DNA of 64,000 bases, taken from the NCBI GenBank assembly GCA_023846275.1, contig CM043877.1:12383107-12447106 (forward strand), written 5' to 3'. Positions 49,120 to 62,700 of this stretch are shown one piece after another (the first letter of the stretch is position 1; each line of letters starts with the position of its first letter). The notes under the pieces are model-generated. The model was not told the DNA's origin. It did not search any database and saw only the letters and a list, made by a program, of their open reading frames with translations. Origin of the DNA: Vanilla planifolia. Lineage: Eukaryota; Streptophyta; Magnoliopsida; Asparagales; Orchidaceae. The position numbers were made by a program, and so were the translations under genes.

Positions 49120-49451
49120 TAATCATATAATTGATTTTAAGAACAATTTAATTTGTGAATATATATTAATTTAAATATTTATTTGAATCCATATACAATT
49201 TGAATTGTCTTGATATTCATGGCTAATCTAGTAGTTGCATAAGTTTAATCATCTTAGTTTTACAAATACATTTGAAATATTTAATAAATCATTTACTATA
49301 AAAGATCAACATATTATGTGTGCTTATATTTAGCCAAGGACAATAATCATATCATATCATACACATAAGACTTAACAAGTCTTGTTCAAAATTCATTCCT
49401 CAAGTTAGGCTCATGCTTTGAAGGTATAAGTCACAAATGTTTTGTTAACAT

Positions 49452-49491
49452 AAGTTTGTAAGCACGAACTTAGGCTCATGCTTACAAACTT
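49452..49491. repeat. Perfect 13-bp inverted repeat with 14-base loop
   Basis: AAGTTTGTAAGCA (49452-49464) and TGCTTACAAACTT (49479-49491) are exact reverse complements around the loop CGAACTTAGGCTCA. The word TTAGGCTCATGCTT occurs here and also near 49404. There is no T-run or gene next to it that would make it a terminator. Confidence 0.85.
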
Positions 49492-49734
49492 TTCTAGATT
49501 CTTATTGTCCTTTTTCGATATAGACCCCTTGTCATTACTATCAAATCTATCTATTTTCTAATACTCGATGTTTTATACATTTTGTTGATGTTGTGATGTC
49601 AAACATAGTTACAACAAATCTATGGTGATATTTGCTTACTCTAATATTTGTGTTGTTCTAAATTTGTTTGAAATAAATCTCTAATATAATAAAACTAATT
49701 TAGTATGAATCACGAAAGTAATATGTAAAGTTAT

Positions 49735-50470
49735 TACTCATTTGATAAAAGATATATCTTTTTTAAAAAAATATTTTAAACTTATATATAGCAAGTAATA
49801 AAATTTTCAATCTCATTTATAAAGATGGGTTTATCTAAATATCAAAACCTTGTTGTTTAAGAGACTTAATTGGATAGATATGTATTTAAGGTCTAATTAA
49901 CCTTATTTTTTTGTTTAATTAAAATCCTAATCACATAAAAGTAAATAAATAAGTCCTTTCATAATAAATCTTCATAAGATTATGATTACCAATTAAATTT
50001 GTTTAAATAAATTTAGATTTTATAAAATAATTAAAGATATTACTTAACTTTTACATGATTATTGTTACTATCCATTATATGTGCTAAATGAGTTGTACAC
50101 CAAATTAATCCCATAAGCTCATTTAATTAGAATGTTATCATAAATAAAGTGAAATAAATATGGGCTCATGTGGATAAACTCTTTGTTGGTAATCAAATGC
50201 AGCGATTGATAGTGACAATGGTTAGCGCATAAGAGCGATAGTGTTATTGTTTTAATAAAAGATATGCTTAATTTTAAATATATTATTATATGATAATCAT
50301 TTAAAAATATATTCTTATCTAAATATCCATGTAATAACCTTGTTGTTTTCAAGATTTAATAGACTAGATAAATATCTATTTGTAGGATTGTTTAATGAGT
50401 TTAGTGTCTGATTAATCTCATGAATTAGATTAATTAGTAATCTAGATTGCTTGGAATGCTTATTGTTGAA
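49735..50470. repeat. Pair of diverged direct repeats (49735-49980 and 50250-50470)
   Basis: Both halves carry TAAAAGATAT, TTATCTAAATATC, AACCTTGTTGTTT, GA(T/C)TTAAT, TAGATA and a TAATTAACC/TAATCTC block in the same order. They are about 500 bases apart and non-coding. Confidence 0.55.
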
Positions 50471-50529
50471 TTGGGTTTTTTTTCTAAGTTGAATTTTTAA
50501 TTTTATTCAAAAGAAATTCCAAATAGAAT

Positions 50530-50765
50530 TAAATAAATAGTTCCATCATGGATGATAGATGCTCTTTGTATTGATCATTTTTGTTGAAATGGTGGTCCTT
50601 TTTGTGAACATGATTGCTGTTAGATTTGTGAACATGCAAGACATGTGATTTGAGTGTGTGAATGTGATTGATTCAAAGATAGAACAAAGAAATATTTATC
50701 TTCCCCTTAAAAACAAAGCTTGTGTGCCATACATTCAATAGACCCGTGATCCCCAACATTTAATG
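50530..50765 (+). repeat. Diverged direct repeat, left copy (pairs with 53280-53545)
   Basis: Shares GTGGTCCTT, ACAT(G/A)CAAGACATGTGATTTG, AAAGA(T/C)A, CCTTAAAAACAAA/CCCTCAAAACAAA and AACATT in order with 53280-53545. No coding potential. Confidence 0.6.
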
Positions 50766-53279
50766 AAAAAAAAAAGAAAAAAAAACCCCAAAAATTTACT
50801 ATCAAAACATTTTTTAAAAAAAAAAATGTATTAGATATAAAATAAATAAATCTTATCAAACATGAAGGTCGATCTAACATCCAAATAGATTATCTTCCTT
50901 TTTCTGTTTTATTATATGATAAGCATATACAAAAGACCAAAAATCCAAAATAAGTATCGACCAAACAAGAACATAATGATTCGATGTATAGTTATTCCTA
51001 ATTAATAAACTACTTAAGATAAATTTGGAAATCTCGTTGTATTAAATGACTATAAATCATTTTTATTTGTTATCAACTACTCTACTAGTTATTTGATCCC
51101 TAGCTTCCAAGACTAATAATTTCTCACTATCAACTATTCTGCTTCGTGAGAGTGATCGTTCTCTATTGTGGTTATTAAGTTTATTAGTAAGCATTTTTCT
51201 ATGAGATATGTGGAAAATGTGAGCTTTATTTGATACTTTGTTTTTTAAGTTTATTTTTTTTTTATAGAAATACTTTAAAAAAGTAGTCATACATTTATTT
51301 TATTGTTATTTAAAACACTGATTTTTAATAAAATAAAAATAATATAAAAAACAAAATATAATCTTATTTTTCTAAAATAATATAAAAATTTTACTTCACC
51401 TTTTATGAAAAAATCAAAAACTTTTTATTCATTTTGTAATATCAAATATTTTATTAAATATTTATTTACTTCATGAATATAAAACTTCAATATTTTTTAA
51501 TTCTTTTAATCAATTTAATATTCGACAATTGCTAACTTCAATTTAATATTTTTTAATATGAGCAAGAATATTATATTATTTTGAAGAAGAAAAATAATAT
51601 ATATATATATATATATATATATTATTTAAAAATAGTGATTTGAATGTATTTTTAAAGTGATGATTAGTTAAATTATTTAAAGAAAGAAGATAAGATCATA
51701 TAAATTTGAAAAGTTTAATTCTTATTATTAAAATTTTAGTCTAATTAAAAAATAATTATGCCAAATAATAGATAATTGAACTAATCATGTGAATTTACTA
51801 AGATAAATCTAGTTAGGTATAACCCTATAAGATTGATCAATAAAATTTTATATAGATAACAAAAATGAAAATTATATTTAATATATAATATCTCAATAAT
51901 TATATATTATCTTTATCATTTTTTCTTTAGATGATTTTGCTCAATCTCTTTTTACTATTTTTTTTCTATTTTCTTGTGCCTTTTATTCATTTTATAATGT
52001 ATAAGTATAATTCTTTTTAATTTTTTTTCCAATATTGACATTAACTCATGTCCAAATGTAAATGTTTATATTCTATAAATTAAAAGAAATATTTGCAAAT
52101 CAAGACAACTATTTCCAAAGCTATACCAATAGATGTTAAATATGACATATATAAGTATAATTCTTTTTAGGTTTGTATAACCAATTTAACCAAGCATTGT
52201 ATATATCTACATGTTTTCTAATACAATAAATAATGCCCTAGTATAATTGTATTAAAAAAATTATCTTATTATTTAAAATTTATTTTCTTTATAGTAGGTC
52301 ATTAATTAAAATACATACATCAAATAGATAAGAAACATATCTAGCATGCTTATCTTGTTTTCAAATTTGAAATGGTCAAGCCTTTGAATTGATCTTGCAT
52401 GACCACCACGAATTTCTCGAAGTGAAATCTTTTTCTTTTTTTTTTCTTTGACTATACAAGATCTTTTACTTTAAGTTTATTCTTTTTTTTCTTTTATTGC
52501 AAGGTAGCACAACCTTTTTCTTTTTCTTCTCAATTTTTTTTTATCCCTCTTCTTACTCAACTATTACAACTTACAATTTCTTTCAAAATTAAAAAAATTC
52601 ATAAAATAGCCATCGAATCCCCTTTTACTAAACCCACACTCTATTCTTTTCCTTCACCTCACTTCATTCATTTGTGATGGCCAAGATTCATGCACATAAC
52701 TCTCCCGAGCCTCCCTTCCATATTTTGCCCTTTCGACTATCGACATTTGAGCTCAAGTGGTTATTCATGCCTTTTGAAATCACCATCACAACGTATAGGA
52801 TTAGAGATTTAGGTTTAAAATTAATTTGTAGATTTTTTGCAAGTAATGTTAAGCTTATTAAAATTTTATAGTCAATGACATCAAAAAATCACCAATCAAT
52901 TTATTATAATGCTCTTCGATGAGTTCAACATGTTGTTTAATTTTGGTATAATTTTCTTCTGAATAGGTTATAGAATTATGTTATTATGTGTTATAATTTT
53001 TTTTTAATTTTAATCTATCTATGAATCTATATGATTAACCTCATCATTCAAGAGGTCAAATTAGATGATAATATATTTTAATCTTTAATATTATTATATT
53101 CAAATAATGTTTTTAAAATTAAAATTTTATGTATAAAAAATAAAAGTCTGATAAATATTTTTTATTAAAATTAAAATAATAAAAAAAAAAGTAAGTATAA
53201 AGTTATTATCAAGTAAGGGTAAACTTAAAATAACAAATTTTGTTCATACATTTTTTTTTTTTTAATTTTATTAGAGTGA
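50766..53279. other. AT-rich intergenic DNA, no gene seen
   Basis: About 2.5 kb with poly-A/T runs and a (TA)n tract near 51598-51621. A 65-codon ORF at 52674-52871 opens with MAKIHAHNSPEPPF after a pyrimidine-rich stretch. It has somewhat less biased composition than its surroundings but no recognisable domain, and I do not call it a gene. Confidence 0.5.
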
Positions 53280-53545
53280 TGCCCTTTGCATTGCCCATTC
53301 TTTGAATATAAACAAGCACAGCCTAGTTTATAATGTGACAAAACAATGGGATATCCATCAAAGAATTCACGTTGTGGTCCTTGTTGCCATTATGCTTGCC
53401 GTTGGATTTACTAACATACAAGACATGTGATTTGTGTTTGGTTGCATTGGATCTAAAGACAAAGAAGAAATGTTTGACCTTTCCCTCAAAACAAAACTCA
53501 CAAATCATACAACGCACAAATCGTGCGTATCTAACATTGATGACC
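53280..53545 (+). repeat. Diverged direct repeat, right copy (pairs with 50530-50765)
   Basis: Second copy about 2.75 kb downstream; the best preserved block contains CAAGACATGTGATTTG. ORFs on both strands here are shadows of the repeat. Confidence 0.6.
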
Positions 53546-55054
53546 ATTGGAGTAGATCTCGAGCCAATAAGTCTAACAATTAATAGTCCTATTCAACAAA
53601 GTAATCAAAGTCTCATAGGGTCAAAATCACGAATCCAACTTCAGTCTAAACAAGCTTTACACAACATTATCATGCAATTGGTTTATGATTGATAATTTTG
53701 AAGTAATAAATAAACATGTTTGGTCCACATAGATGATAAGTTATTTTCATTTGTCACATCCAATTAGACCAACCAAAGAAAATAATTTAGAAGATTATGC
53801 AAACATAGTGATCTCTTAAGGAACTTCTCGATGAAGAAGGGGAATGGAGTGCTTAAAAAACAAATAATAAATTGACATGTTAACTAATTGATGTTATATT
53901 TAATAATATATAACTCTAAATTATGACTCTGTAACTTGTTATGATAAATGCTTTATAACCACATGTTTCATCCCATCTATACACCTTAAAGTTTCATTTT
54001 TTTTTATAGCCTTAGTTTAAACTAAGTTGATTTTTTAGCATTATTTTATTTGAAAAAAATTATTAAAATATTTAAATAAGTTACAATATAAATGTTTGAC
54101 ATGTGATTCACACACATGGATGGCAATGAGGTGAATGAGATGTGAATCTTCTTAGTGATGATTTAGTGTTATTTGTTTAATTGACAAAAAAATATGATGC
54201 ATAGTTTTTTATTATAATATATGTATTAAATTATTAAATCATTTCAATTATAGTTCAAATATTTATATATTTGATAAATATGATATGATGAAAATATACA
54301 TGAGACAAGTAATCGATATATATAAATTTTATAAACATATAATTTATGATTCAAGTATTTCATGAGCATATTATATATATATATATATAATTTATCTATA
54401 CTAGTAACTATTTTTATTATTTTTATTTAATAATAATAATGTGATTTTGTTTTGGTATAATATTGTAATCAATTATAGGTTTTATTTATTTTGATTAAAA
54501 TGAAATGAAAATAATACTTTAAAATAAAGTTGATAAAAACATATTAGGATAAATTATTTAATGATAATTATACAGAAAAATTGAGCAAAATTTTCATATA
54601 AGATATATTAGTTAAAACAAAAATATACTTCCTTTGATATTATTATCTATCGTCATAACAACAAAAGGTTAAAATTTAATAATTCTAACTCATAAGAAAA
54701 TAATTCTATAATAAGAAAAATTTCATATTCTTTTAAGAAAGATAAATATATCAATATAATTATTTTTTAACAATTAGATGACAAAAAAAAATTATATACA
54801 AAAAATGAAAATTTTATTTATTAAAAATTAATTAAACTAATAACCAAAACTTTCTTCAAAATCGTTAAAATCAAATATAAATTCTTTCACATTAACTAAT
54901 TTTTTAATAGATATATTATTTAAAGTTTATTGAAGAAATGATGGCTAAATAACAACAAATACTTCATAAACACCGAAAACAACCACTCATGTGACGTTAA
55001 TTTGACTCACATTCCTTTCATCGCACCCAACAACACACCCACGAAAAGAAAACT
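53546..55054. other. AT-rich intergenic DNA, no gene seen
   Basis: About 1.5 kb with an (AT)n tract near 54371-54388 and no recognisable gene or RNA. Composition changes abruptly to GC-richer at about 54990. Confidence 0.5.
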
Positions 55055-55200
55055 AATCGGACCCACGTCCTCCGTGGGTGCAATTGTACGCTCCGACCGA
55101 CGCATTCGATACGTCATCGCATGCGTGGCCCCACCGCTCGTGGGAATCTTAGTCGACGCAGTCGGTTGAGCTGACGTCAGCATCGCATAACATTTATCTT
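55055..55200 (+). promoter_or_regulatory. Putative promoter of the NT-C2 gene with a TGACGTCA palindrome
   Basis: GCTGACGTCAGC (55170-55181) is a perfect palindrome containing TGACGTCA, the C-box/CRE site of bZIP factors. An inverted repeat ACCCACG...CGTGGGT with 7-base arms lies at 55061-55079, and ACGTCATC near 55110 is a further ACGT-core site. The block is GC-rich in AT-rich surroundings and precedes the leader exon. No TATA box is obvious. Confidence 0.5.
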
Positions 55201-55998
55201 TCCCTCGTCCCTGCGATCACTATTCGACGGTGCTGATCCGCTGAGTTCTCCCGCATGCTTGCCTCCAGTCGGCGCCGGCGAACGGTCGTTGTTTTTTTTT
55301 CTCATTTTAATTGGAATTATTAGCCATGTTTTTGACTCGTATAAAGTTTTATATTTCTTGGTTTCTTTTATATGCCGGTCGAGAGTAGGTATTCCATGGG
55401 AGAAGAAGCTGAGGAGTTTCTCGTGTCAGAATGGCGTCGGACCAATCCCGCAGCTTTCCGAAGGTGAGGAGAGTCGTTCGTCGCTGAAATCCGTTGTGCA
55501 TTTGTTTTCTGATTCGAATCGTAAGCTCGAAAGGTAGGAAGCGGGAGCTCACTTTACGGTGATTTTTCGCTTCTTCGCTTTAATTTACTTTTCTTGAAGT
55601 CAAGCTTCTTCTTAACTTCTGGTATGTGAAGGTTTGAGCGGCGGCTTTTTGGTGAGGTTCTTAAATCGCATTGTACTGCTCTTCGCCTTTATTAGCTTCC
55701 GGGTTTGATGGAGGGCATAGCATGTCTTGATTGTTCTGTTGTCGTTGGTATTTAATTTGTTTTTTGAATCAAGCGGTCTTTTTCTTGGTTGGGAGATGAT
55801 TTCGTGACCGAATGTTAGTGTGCGGGTATTTTCTTTTTACCATCTTTTTGGCTTGTTATTTCCATTGCATTGTAGCGAGATTATATTTATGGTTTATTGC
55901 ATTTATGTGCATGTCGCTACTTCAGTTTTTAGGCAACATTAGTGAGATCTGACTGCAAACAACTGTAGAAGAGTGGAATTCCTAGTGAGTAAACAAGC
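55201..55998 (+). other. 5' leader of the NT-C2 gene, probably with an untranslated first exon and intron
   Basis: Two good donor sites lie in the leader: AAG|GTGAGG at 55464 and AAG|GTAGGA at 55534. Candidate acceptors occur before the start codon, for example CAGTTTTTAG near 55931, so a leader intron is likely. Upstream ORFs start at 55396 (23 codons, stop at 55465-55467) and 55431 (18 codons, stop at 55485-55487) in different, overlapping frames. Which donor is used decides whether they are complete. Confidence 0.45.
55396..55467 (+). other. Upstream ORF in NT-C2 leader (23 codons + stop)
   Basis: ATG at 55396 in the context TTCCATGGG, a good initiation context, opens MGEEAEEFLVSEW... and stops at 55465-55467. 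A second uORF (55431-55487, MASDQSRSF...) overlaps it in another frame. The AAG|GTGAGG donor at 55464 would cut both. Translation is not shown. Confidence 0.4.
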
Positions 55999-56751
55999 AT
56001 GGTTCTGGGTTTGCGGTCGAAGAACAAGCAAGGCACTTCTTGTCGAGTCGATTATATTTTTGAGCTTCAAGAAATCAGGCCATGGCCTCCTTCCAAATCT
56101 ATGAAGTCTATTCATTCGGTGGTGCTCCAATGGGAAAATGGTGACCAGAATTTGGGGATGACAAGTCCCGTAAGCCCTTCAATTGAACAAGGGAAGATAG
56201 AATTGAACGAGTCCTTTATGCTTCAAGTTACATTGAAGGGAAACAACAGTGGGCATTTCCAGAAAAACATGCTTCAGCTGCATTTATGTGAGCTCAAGAA
56301 AGACGGCACAGTTAAGGGGCAGCAGTTGGGGACCACGATGTTGGATCTGGCACAGCATGGAATCATTAAAGATTCCCTCAGAATTGGTATACCATTGAAT
56401 TTTAAACGGAGCATTAAAAGCTTGGCACAGCCGATCCTTTATGTGAGGATCAAGTCTATTGAGAAGGGTAGCCCTGGATCTTCTTCCAGGGAGAGCTTGT
56501 CAAAGGAAGTGTCCTTGTGTAAGGATGTCAGGGAATCTGTATCAACATTGATGTCCGAAGAGTATGCTGAAGAGGATGAAATTGCTTCTTTTACTGACGA
56601 CGATGTCTCTTCCTATTCTTCTGTAACAAATTCTTCTTCCATAGTTGAGAACAATATAGATTTGGTGCTTCAAACCTCCCCTAAGGAACATGTACAAGCT
56701 GAGGTATTGTTTTGTGCTTGGTTTTTTACTAAGCCCAGTAGCTTCATTTTT

Positions 56752-56787
<36 letters not shown>

Positions 56788-59700
56788 AACTTTAGACAGG
56801 AATACATTATTGATTTGGTTCATGGAAATTACTGGAAGATACTGCCTTACTCTTTGTTGTACAAATGAAATTATCAGTATTTTCTTTGGGGTGTTTAAGG
56901 TACAAGACAAGTATAAGGTTGGTTAGGAAGTTGGGTAGGAGGAATAAGCATTGCTCTTATCTATCGCATCTTCTCACTAATCAAATATGAATCGGCATGT
57001 TTTAAAAATTGAAAAACATCACTAAATAAAGCCAAAGAATTTTAATTGCTCTGCAGCACTATTTTTTTAGGTACTCTTTAAGTTTATGTCACCATGGCAT
57101 GACTTTTCTTCAACATAATGGTGGTACAGTCTAGACTCTAGTCACAAAAACTTTTGATTTTCATTCAAGGAATCTTGTCATGCCACATTAAGTGAACAAT
57201 TTGAAGTAATAATATACTTAAGCCAGAAAATTTTCTGAATGACTTTTACTCGGTCAATTTGACTAATTCTAACTCAGATGTTTAGATGAACGTGTTGGCT
57301 ATAATGTTTTGCAGATTGTTGCTGAAACAACTTTGAAGGAAGAGGGGAAGGAAGGGCAGTTGGAAAGCAGTTTACTTGCAGAGTTTGTAACCGAGGAACC
57401 AGAGTTGGGGACAAAAGGAGAACATGTCCATGTCGATGCTTTGCTCAGTGAAAACCGTATTTTGGCCCAGCCTTCACAAGAAAACTCATCTTTCAATCAC
57501 GAGGTCTTGGTGACTTATGATGCTTGCTCTTCTATCTCATCTAGAGGTACTGTTAAAACAACAACAGGTATATCTGACACTAAATTAGCAATTTCTTTAT
57601 CTTCACATGAGGAAGAAGCAAACCCTGATTACAATTATACAATAACTACAAGTGCTACCAGCATTGGTGATCTGCATCAAGAAGTTCAAACAGATGTGGA
57701 CAGTCTGTTGACTAGAGAAATTGCTCCTGAACAACTGCTGAATGAAGAAATTGGTTCTAATGCGCACACTGAGGAAAGTAACACCTCCGTTTCCAATGTT
57801 CTCTCAGTAGAACTAAGCAATGAAAGAGATGTCTATGATGAGAACATGGATGACAAATCTCAACAAAGTAGGAGCAGCTTAGATGAGGTTCTAGGCAGCC
57901 GCAGAAAATCTAATGAGCATAACAAAGAAGGAAAAGTAATGGACAATGGCACCACAAAAGCTGATATCCAAAGCCCACACTGCGATTTATTGCCTGACAG
58001 CTTATCTAAAGCAAAACTCTCTAGTGGGGAACATGCTTCAGCTATTCAGCATCATGAACATCCAATCTCAAGCATTAGTGTTTCACGTAGTGAAGTTCAA
58101 AGAGAAAGGAATAATGGGTTTCTTTCACATGATAATAGTAAGAACATTTCATTTTTGGTCAAATCATCTCTGCATTCACTGGGAACTAATGGACATGCCA
58201 TTGCCATTCAGCACTTAGAAGATGTGAAGGAAATTGATGTTCTTGAAGATGCCAGTGTTGGTGGTGCTAAATCTTCATCTAACTTGGCTTGGAGGTTTAA
58301 CAGAAAAAATGTATCTGAATTTCAAAGAAATGTAAATTTTGATAACAAAGTTCATGAATTAGAGTCCAGAATTGAGAAGCTTGAGGAAGAGTTAAGAGAA
58401 GCAGCTGCAATAGAGTGTGCTGTGTACACAATAGTGGCTGAGCATGGTTGTTCCTTGCAAAAGATGCACAGTCCAGCCCGACGCCTTTCAAGGTTATACA
58501 TTCAAGCCTCAGCAGAAAGAAAGGCAAACACTGCTAAAAGTGCACTTTCTGGATTAACTCTGATTGCAAGAGCTTGTGGAAATGACGTTTCAAGGCATGT
58601 AAAGTTTTGTTTTTTATTATAGAAGTTGTTGCAAATTTCTCTATGTTTCTGCTTTGTTTCTCTAAACGTTTGTGTTTTGTTCCAATATGTCGTTGCCTGT
58701 GCCCGATACATGGGGCCAGACCTCACATAAATCATGCAGCAGTCCATTGCTCTCCGATATCTGATCAAAGTGAATGATCTGTCCAATGTTTGAATAGGAT
58801 GACCTATTAAAGTTGATCAGCCTTCTGTGTCACGGAACAGTCCTGATTTTGAGCTTGAGTTCACCCCAAAACTCGAGCCTCTCAAAAAAATTTGTATTGG
58901 AATAATGGCATAGTCAGTAGCACCTCATCAAAACTCATGACCACACTTGAGATCTAACATGCATGAACTGCATTCTACATCAGAATTTGATGTTGTTTTT
59001 ACATCTAATTACTTGTGCAATCTGACATGTATTCTTTGATGACAGACTGACTTTCTGGTTGACAAATACAATTGTACTAAGAACATTTTTATCTCATACA
59101 ATTGGGCATTCTGACAAACCCAATTCCTCTAAACACTTACCAGTGGGGAGAAATTCCTTAACAAGAACAGGGAAGAAGTCTCCCTTAAAATGGGGATCAA
59201 ATCCTTGTCAGGAAGAGCAGTTTGCATTGACTGAAGAACTTGAGAACTGGGAAGACCCACAGACATTTGTGAGTGCACTAGAAAAGCTTGAATCTTGGAT
59301 TTTCTGTAGAATTGTTGAGTCTGTTTGGTGGCAGGTCAGTCTTTTGTTTCTGCAACAATATCTACCGGCATTCATTTCTATTTTTTTATATTGCCTTGAA
59401 CAAAACAATTGATTTCTCAATTTTTTGCAATTTTCTAGACTTTCACTCCATATATGCAGACTTCAAAAGAGTTTGGACAATCATTGTCATTTACACATCA
59501 GAAGAAAAGGTTTGAAAAAGAATGTAGTTTCAATGATAGAAGACAGGAATGCTATTCTTTTGAAATTTGGAAGAAAGCCTTTCAGGATGCCAGTGAAAAG
59601 CTTTGTCCTGTAAGAGCTGATGCACGTGAATGTGGTTGCTTGCCTATTATAGCTAAACTGGTAAGTGTAAATGGCGCTGAATGCCAAAGAGTAATCTTAA

Positions 59701-62700
59701 GAGTTAATGTTAAAATCTTTAATAAATATATTACCTGAAAGTGGGTAAATGAGGAACAAGAATCATGGTTGTTGATCACCTAATTTAAGCTGAGAATCTC
59801 TCCTAAAACCATTTAGATTTTAAATTTTCTGGCATTACTTTCTCATTTGGCTTTGTGTTGTTTATGTTTGGGATTTGAATATAAAATATTTTGAGTATTA
59901 GTGCACATCTTGACAAATACTGATATTTCAAATTTCCATTTTATATCTAGTATAAAAGGCTAACGTTAGGTTCAACAATAAAACCATCTAAGGTCATTAC
60001 ATGGTTTATTACTTCGACAATTTCACATCTATTAGATTGCATATAATTATTTGTTCCTTTTACTTACTTCAAAGTAGGTAGAATAGTCACTACTGAAGCA
60101 AAAGAGCAATTAGTTTGAGTTGAAGTTTCTGACTCGCTCATGGACTCAAACATAGTACTCCAATGCTTACTGTAAGCTTACTATTCATGCCAGGGAGTTC
60201 TTTAAACATTTTTAATGTATAGCTTAGGTTCGGCTTCTATGAACCATTGTGGCAATAATAGTTGGCTCTTTTGAGCATTGTTTCACCTGAGCAGCATTCT
60301 GTATTTACATCACTTTTAAAAATTTGAGTTTTAATTGCCCATTTATTGGGTTGCTAAGAATTCTTTCTATTAAATTTGTAGTAGGGCCTTCACATATGAG
60401 CTTAGATTTTGGGTTGAAAATAAGTTTAAACACTAGTTTATTTAGCCAAAATTTGCCCCATTTCACCCTTGCATCCACTTCACAACAAGTGGGACAAAAG
60501 CTAATGTTTTTAGCTTGTTAGGGGATTAATACCTTGAAGCCCCAATGTAGCCAATATGCAAGTAAATTGGCTAAGATAAGTGATAGCAAAACCAAAATTT
60601 CTAGTTGAATTTTTAATGTCTTATAATTCTCCATTTGTGCCCAACGATCTATACTTATATGAAAATTCATCCACAATTGATCCACCTTCTTCAATGGGTT
60701 TCAGCCAATCAAATGGATGCACAGCAAGGATCTACTTGACCTTGTGGGAGCATCCTTGGTGTTACTTGCACTTGAACTTTTACTCAACTACATTAAGAAT
60801 TGACTCATTAAAGTACTATCAATCCCAATCCCAATCACCAACCCTTGATCAGAGTCTAACATTTCTAGATTGATCTTCTAATACTTTTGATTATCGTTTC
60901 TTAATAAAAGTGGTAATTATTGACAAGAGTTCTTTTAGTTATTTCCCAACAAGACTTTTCTCTTGGAATCTCTGACTTTCAAGTTTACCTTGGAACCACA
61001 GAATGTCATGAAGTTTTGACGACTATGCTTAGTATCAACTCCTCAATCACCCTTAGTGTCTATGAATAACACATTCATGGGATTGCGTAAAGACTTTTTA
61101 CTAAGTTGCTTCTCAACACTTACAACATCAGCAAGCCCCTAGTTGACTAACTAGAGAATTAGAAAGACATTTCGAGAGCACTTTAGTGCCAATTATTTTG
61201 TACTCATATATTTTTGTTTCTTTTAGCAAAATCATCTCTCTTCATTTTTCTTCCTTCTTCATTCATATTCATTATTTGTGCTTTCCCTCACTTTCCTTTG
61301 ATTTGCTCTTCTTCCAAAGATCCCCTCAACAAACTTGGAGTGGTAGCTAACTTGGTCTACCTAGTTTAAGGGAAAAAAATATAAAGCAAGTAATAATCCT
61401 GATTTCTTCTATCTTAGATAATTGAAAAATATAATGACGCAGAGATGTGATTGATCATATATAATATTTTTTGGTAGCTGTATTTGCAAAAGTTTCTTTC
61501 ATGGTATTGTGAAATCCTTGGGACCCTCCACATAAGGACTGCTACACCTCAATAGAACACTAATCTTTCTTTACCTCTGAATATTGTGATTAGCTTGCCT
61601 TTCCAAGATATAATTAAACCTTATTCTTAATTGTCCTCACTTTTCTACATGGAAAATTTGAGCATTTTTCTTGCAAAGAATAACTTGAAAAGAAAATTTA
61701 TGCATGGGCATACTTGCATAACAAGACAACATTGATTAATTTCTTTCATAACGCAGGTCATTGAACAATGTGTGGCAAGACTTGATGTGGCTATGCTTAA
61801 TGCTCTTTTACGTGAATCAGATGATGAACTTCCAACTGATCCTGTAGCTGACCCAATAAGCAACCATAAAGTTCTCCCTATTTCTCCTGGAAAACCAAGC
61901 TTTGGTGCTGGTGCTCGACTTAAAAATGCTGTAAGTCCTCTAATTGGTAATAAATAACAAAAAATGCATGGTAACGTGTGTAATTAAGATACATTACTGT
62001 CTTGCGAACACTATTGTTTTATCATTCCAAACCAAGCAAAATTAAATTGCTCTCAACTGAAGTTTATTTTCTGTCTTAATCTCTCTGGTGCCAGATTGGC
62101 AACTGGTCTAGACTGTTAACAGACTTGTTTGGAATGGATGTGGATGATTCTGCACAAGCTATGAATGATGAATATGATGAAAGGGTTGATATTACTGCAT
62201 CTCTCAAATCTTTCCCTCTCCTCAATGCACTAAGTGACCTTTTTATGCTTCCAAAGGATATGCTTGTTGAGGAAAGAGTCAGGAAAGAGGTTTGTCATCC
62301 TGTTGTGCTATCTTGTTGTTCTTTTCATGTTGGTTTGGTTCAACTATTGGTTTTATAACCTTCACTTTTATGTGGTTACTTCCAAAAGGCATGTCCAAAG
62401 TTCAATGCGTCTGTGATTAAAAGAATTCTAGGCAGCTTCTTGCCAGATGAGTTTTGTCCAGACCAAGTGCCAGCTTCAGTATTTGAAGCATTGGATTGTG
62501 AGGTTAGGCCTTCTGTCTTCTTATATTTAGTTCTATTTTTTATTGCTATGTTCAATGTTTATTTATTTGATTCATATATGAGATTATGATGCATGCAAGG
62601 CTATTTTGATACCAATTGATACATGCCTTTGACTGGTTTGAGAGATCTACTCTCCTGTAATTATTTTGAGAGAGTAATTCTCCTAAGAAAAACACCCAAA

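Noticed and set aside
52674-52871. 65-codon ORF after a pyrimidine-rich tract
   Set aside because: No domain, no homologue recognised, no promoter or splice context.
58595-58604. Canonical donor CAT|GTAAAG as the main splice site of the NT-C2 intron
   Set aside because: It puts the next exon in a frame that soon stops and loses the conserved LTFWL sequence.
60580-60873. 97-codon ORF in an intron of the NT-C2 gene
   Set aside because: No domain recognised and the protein is complete without it.
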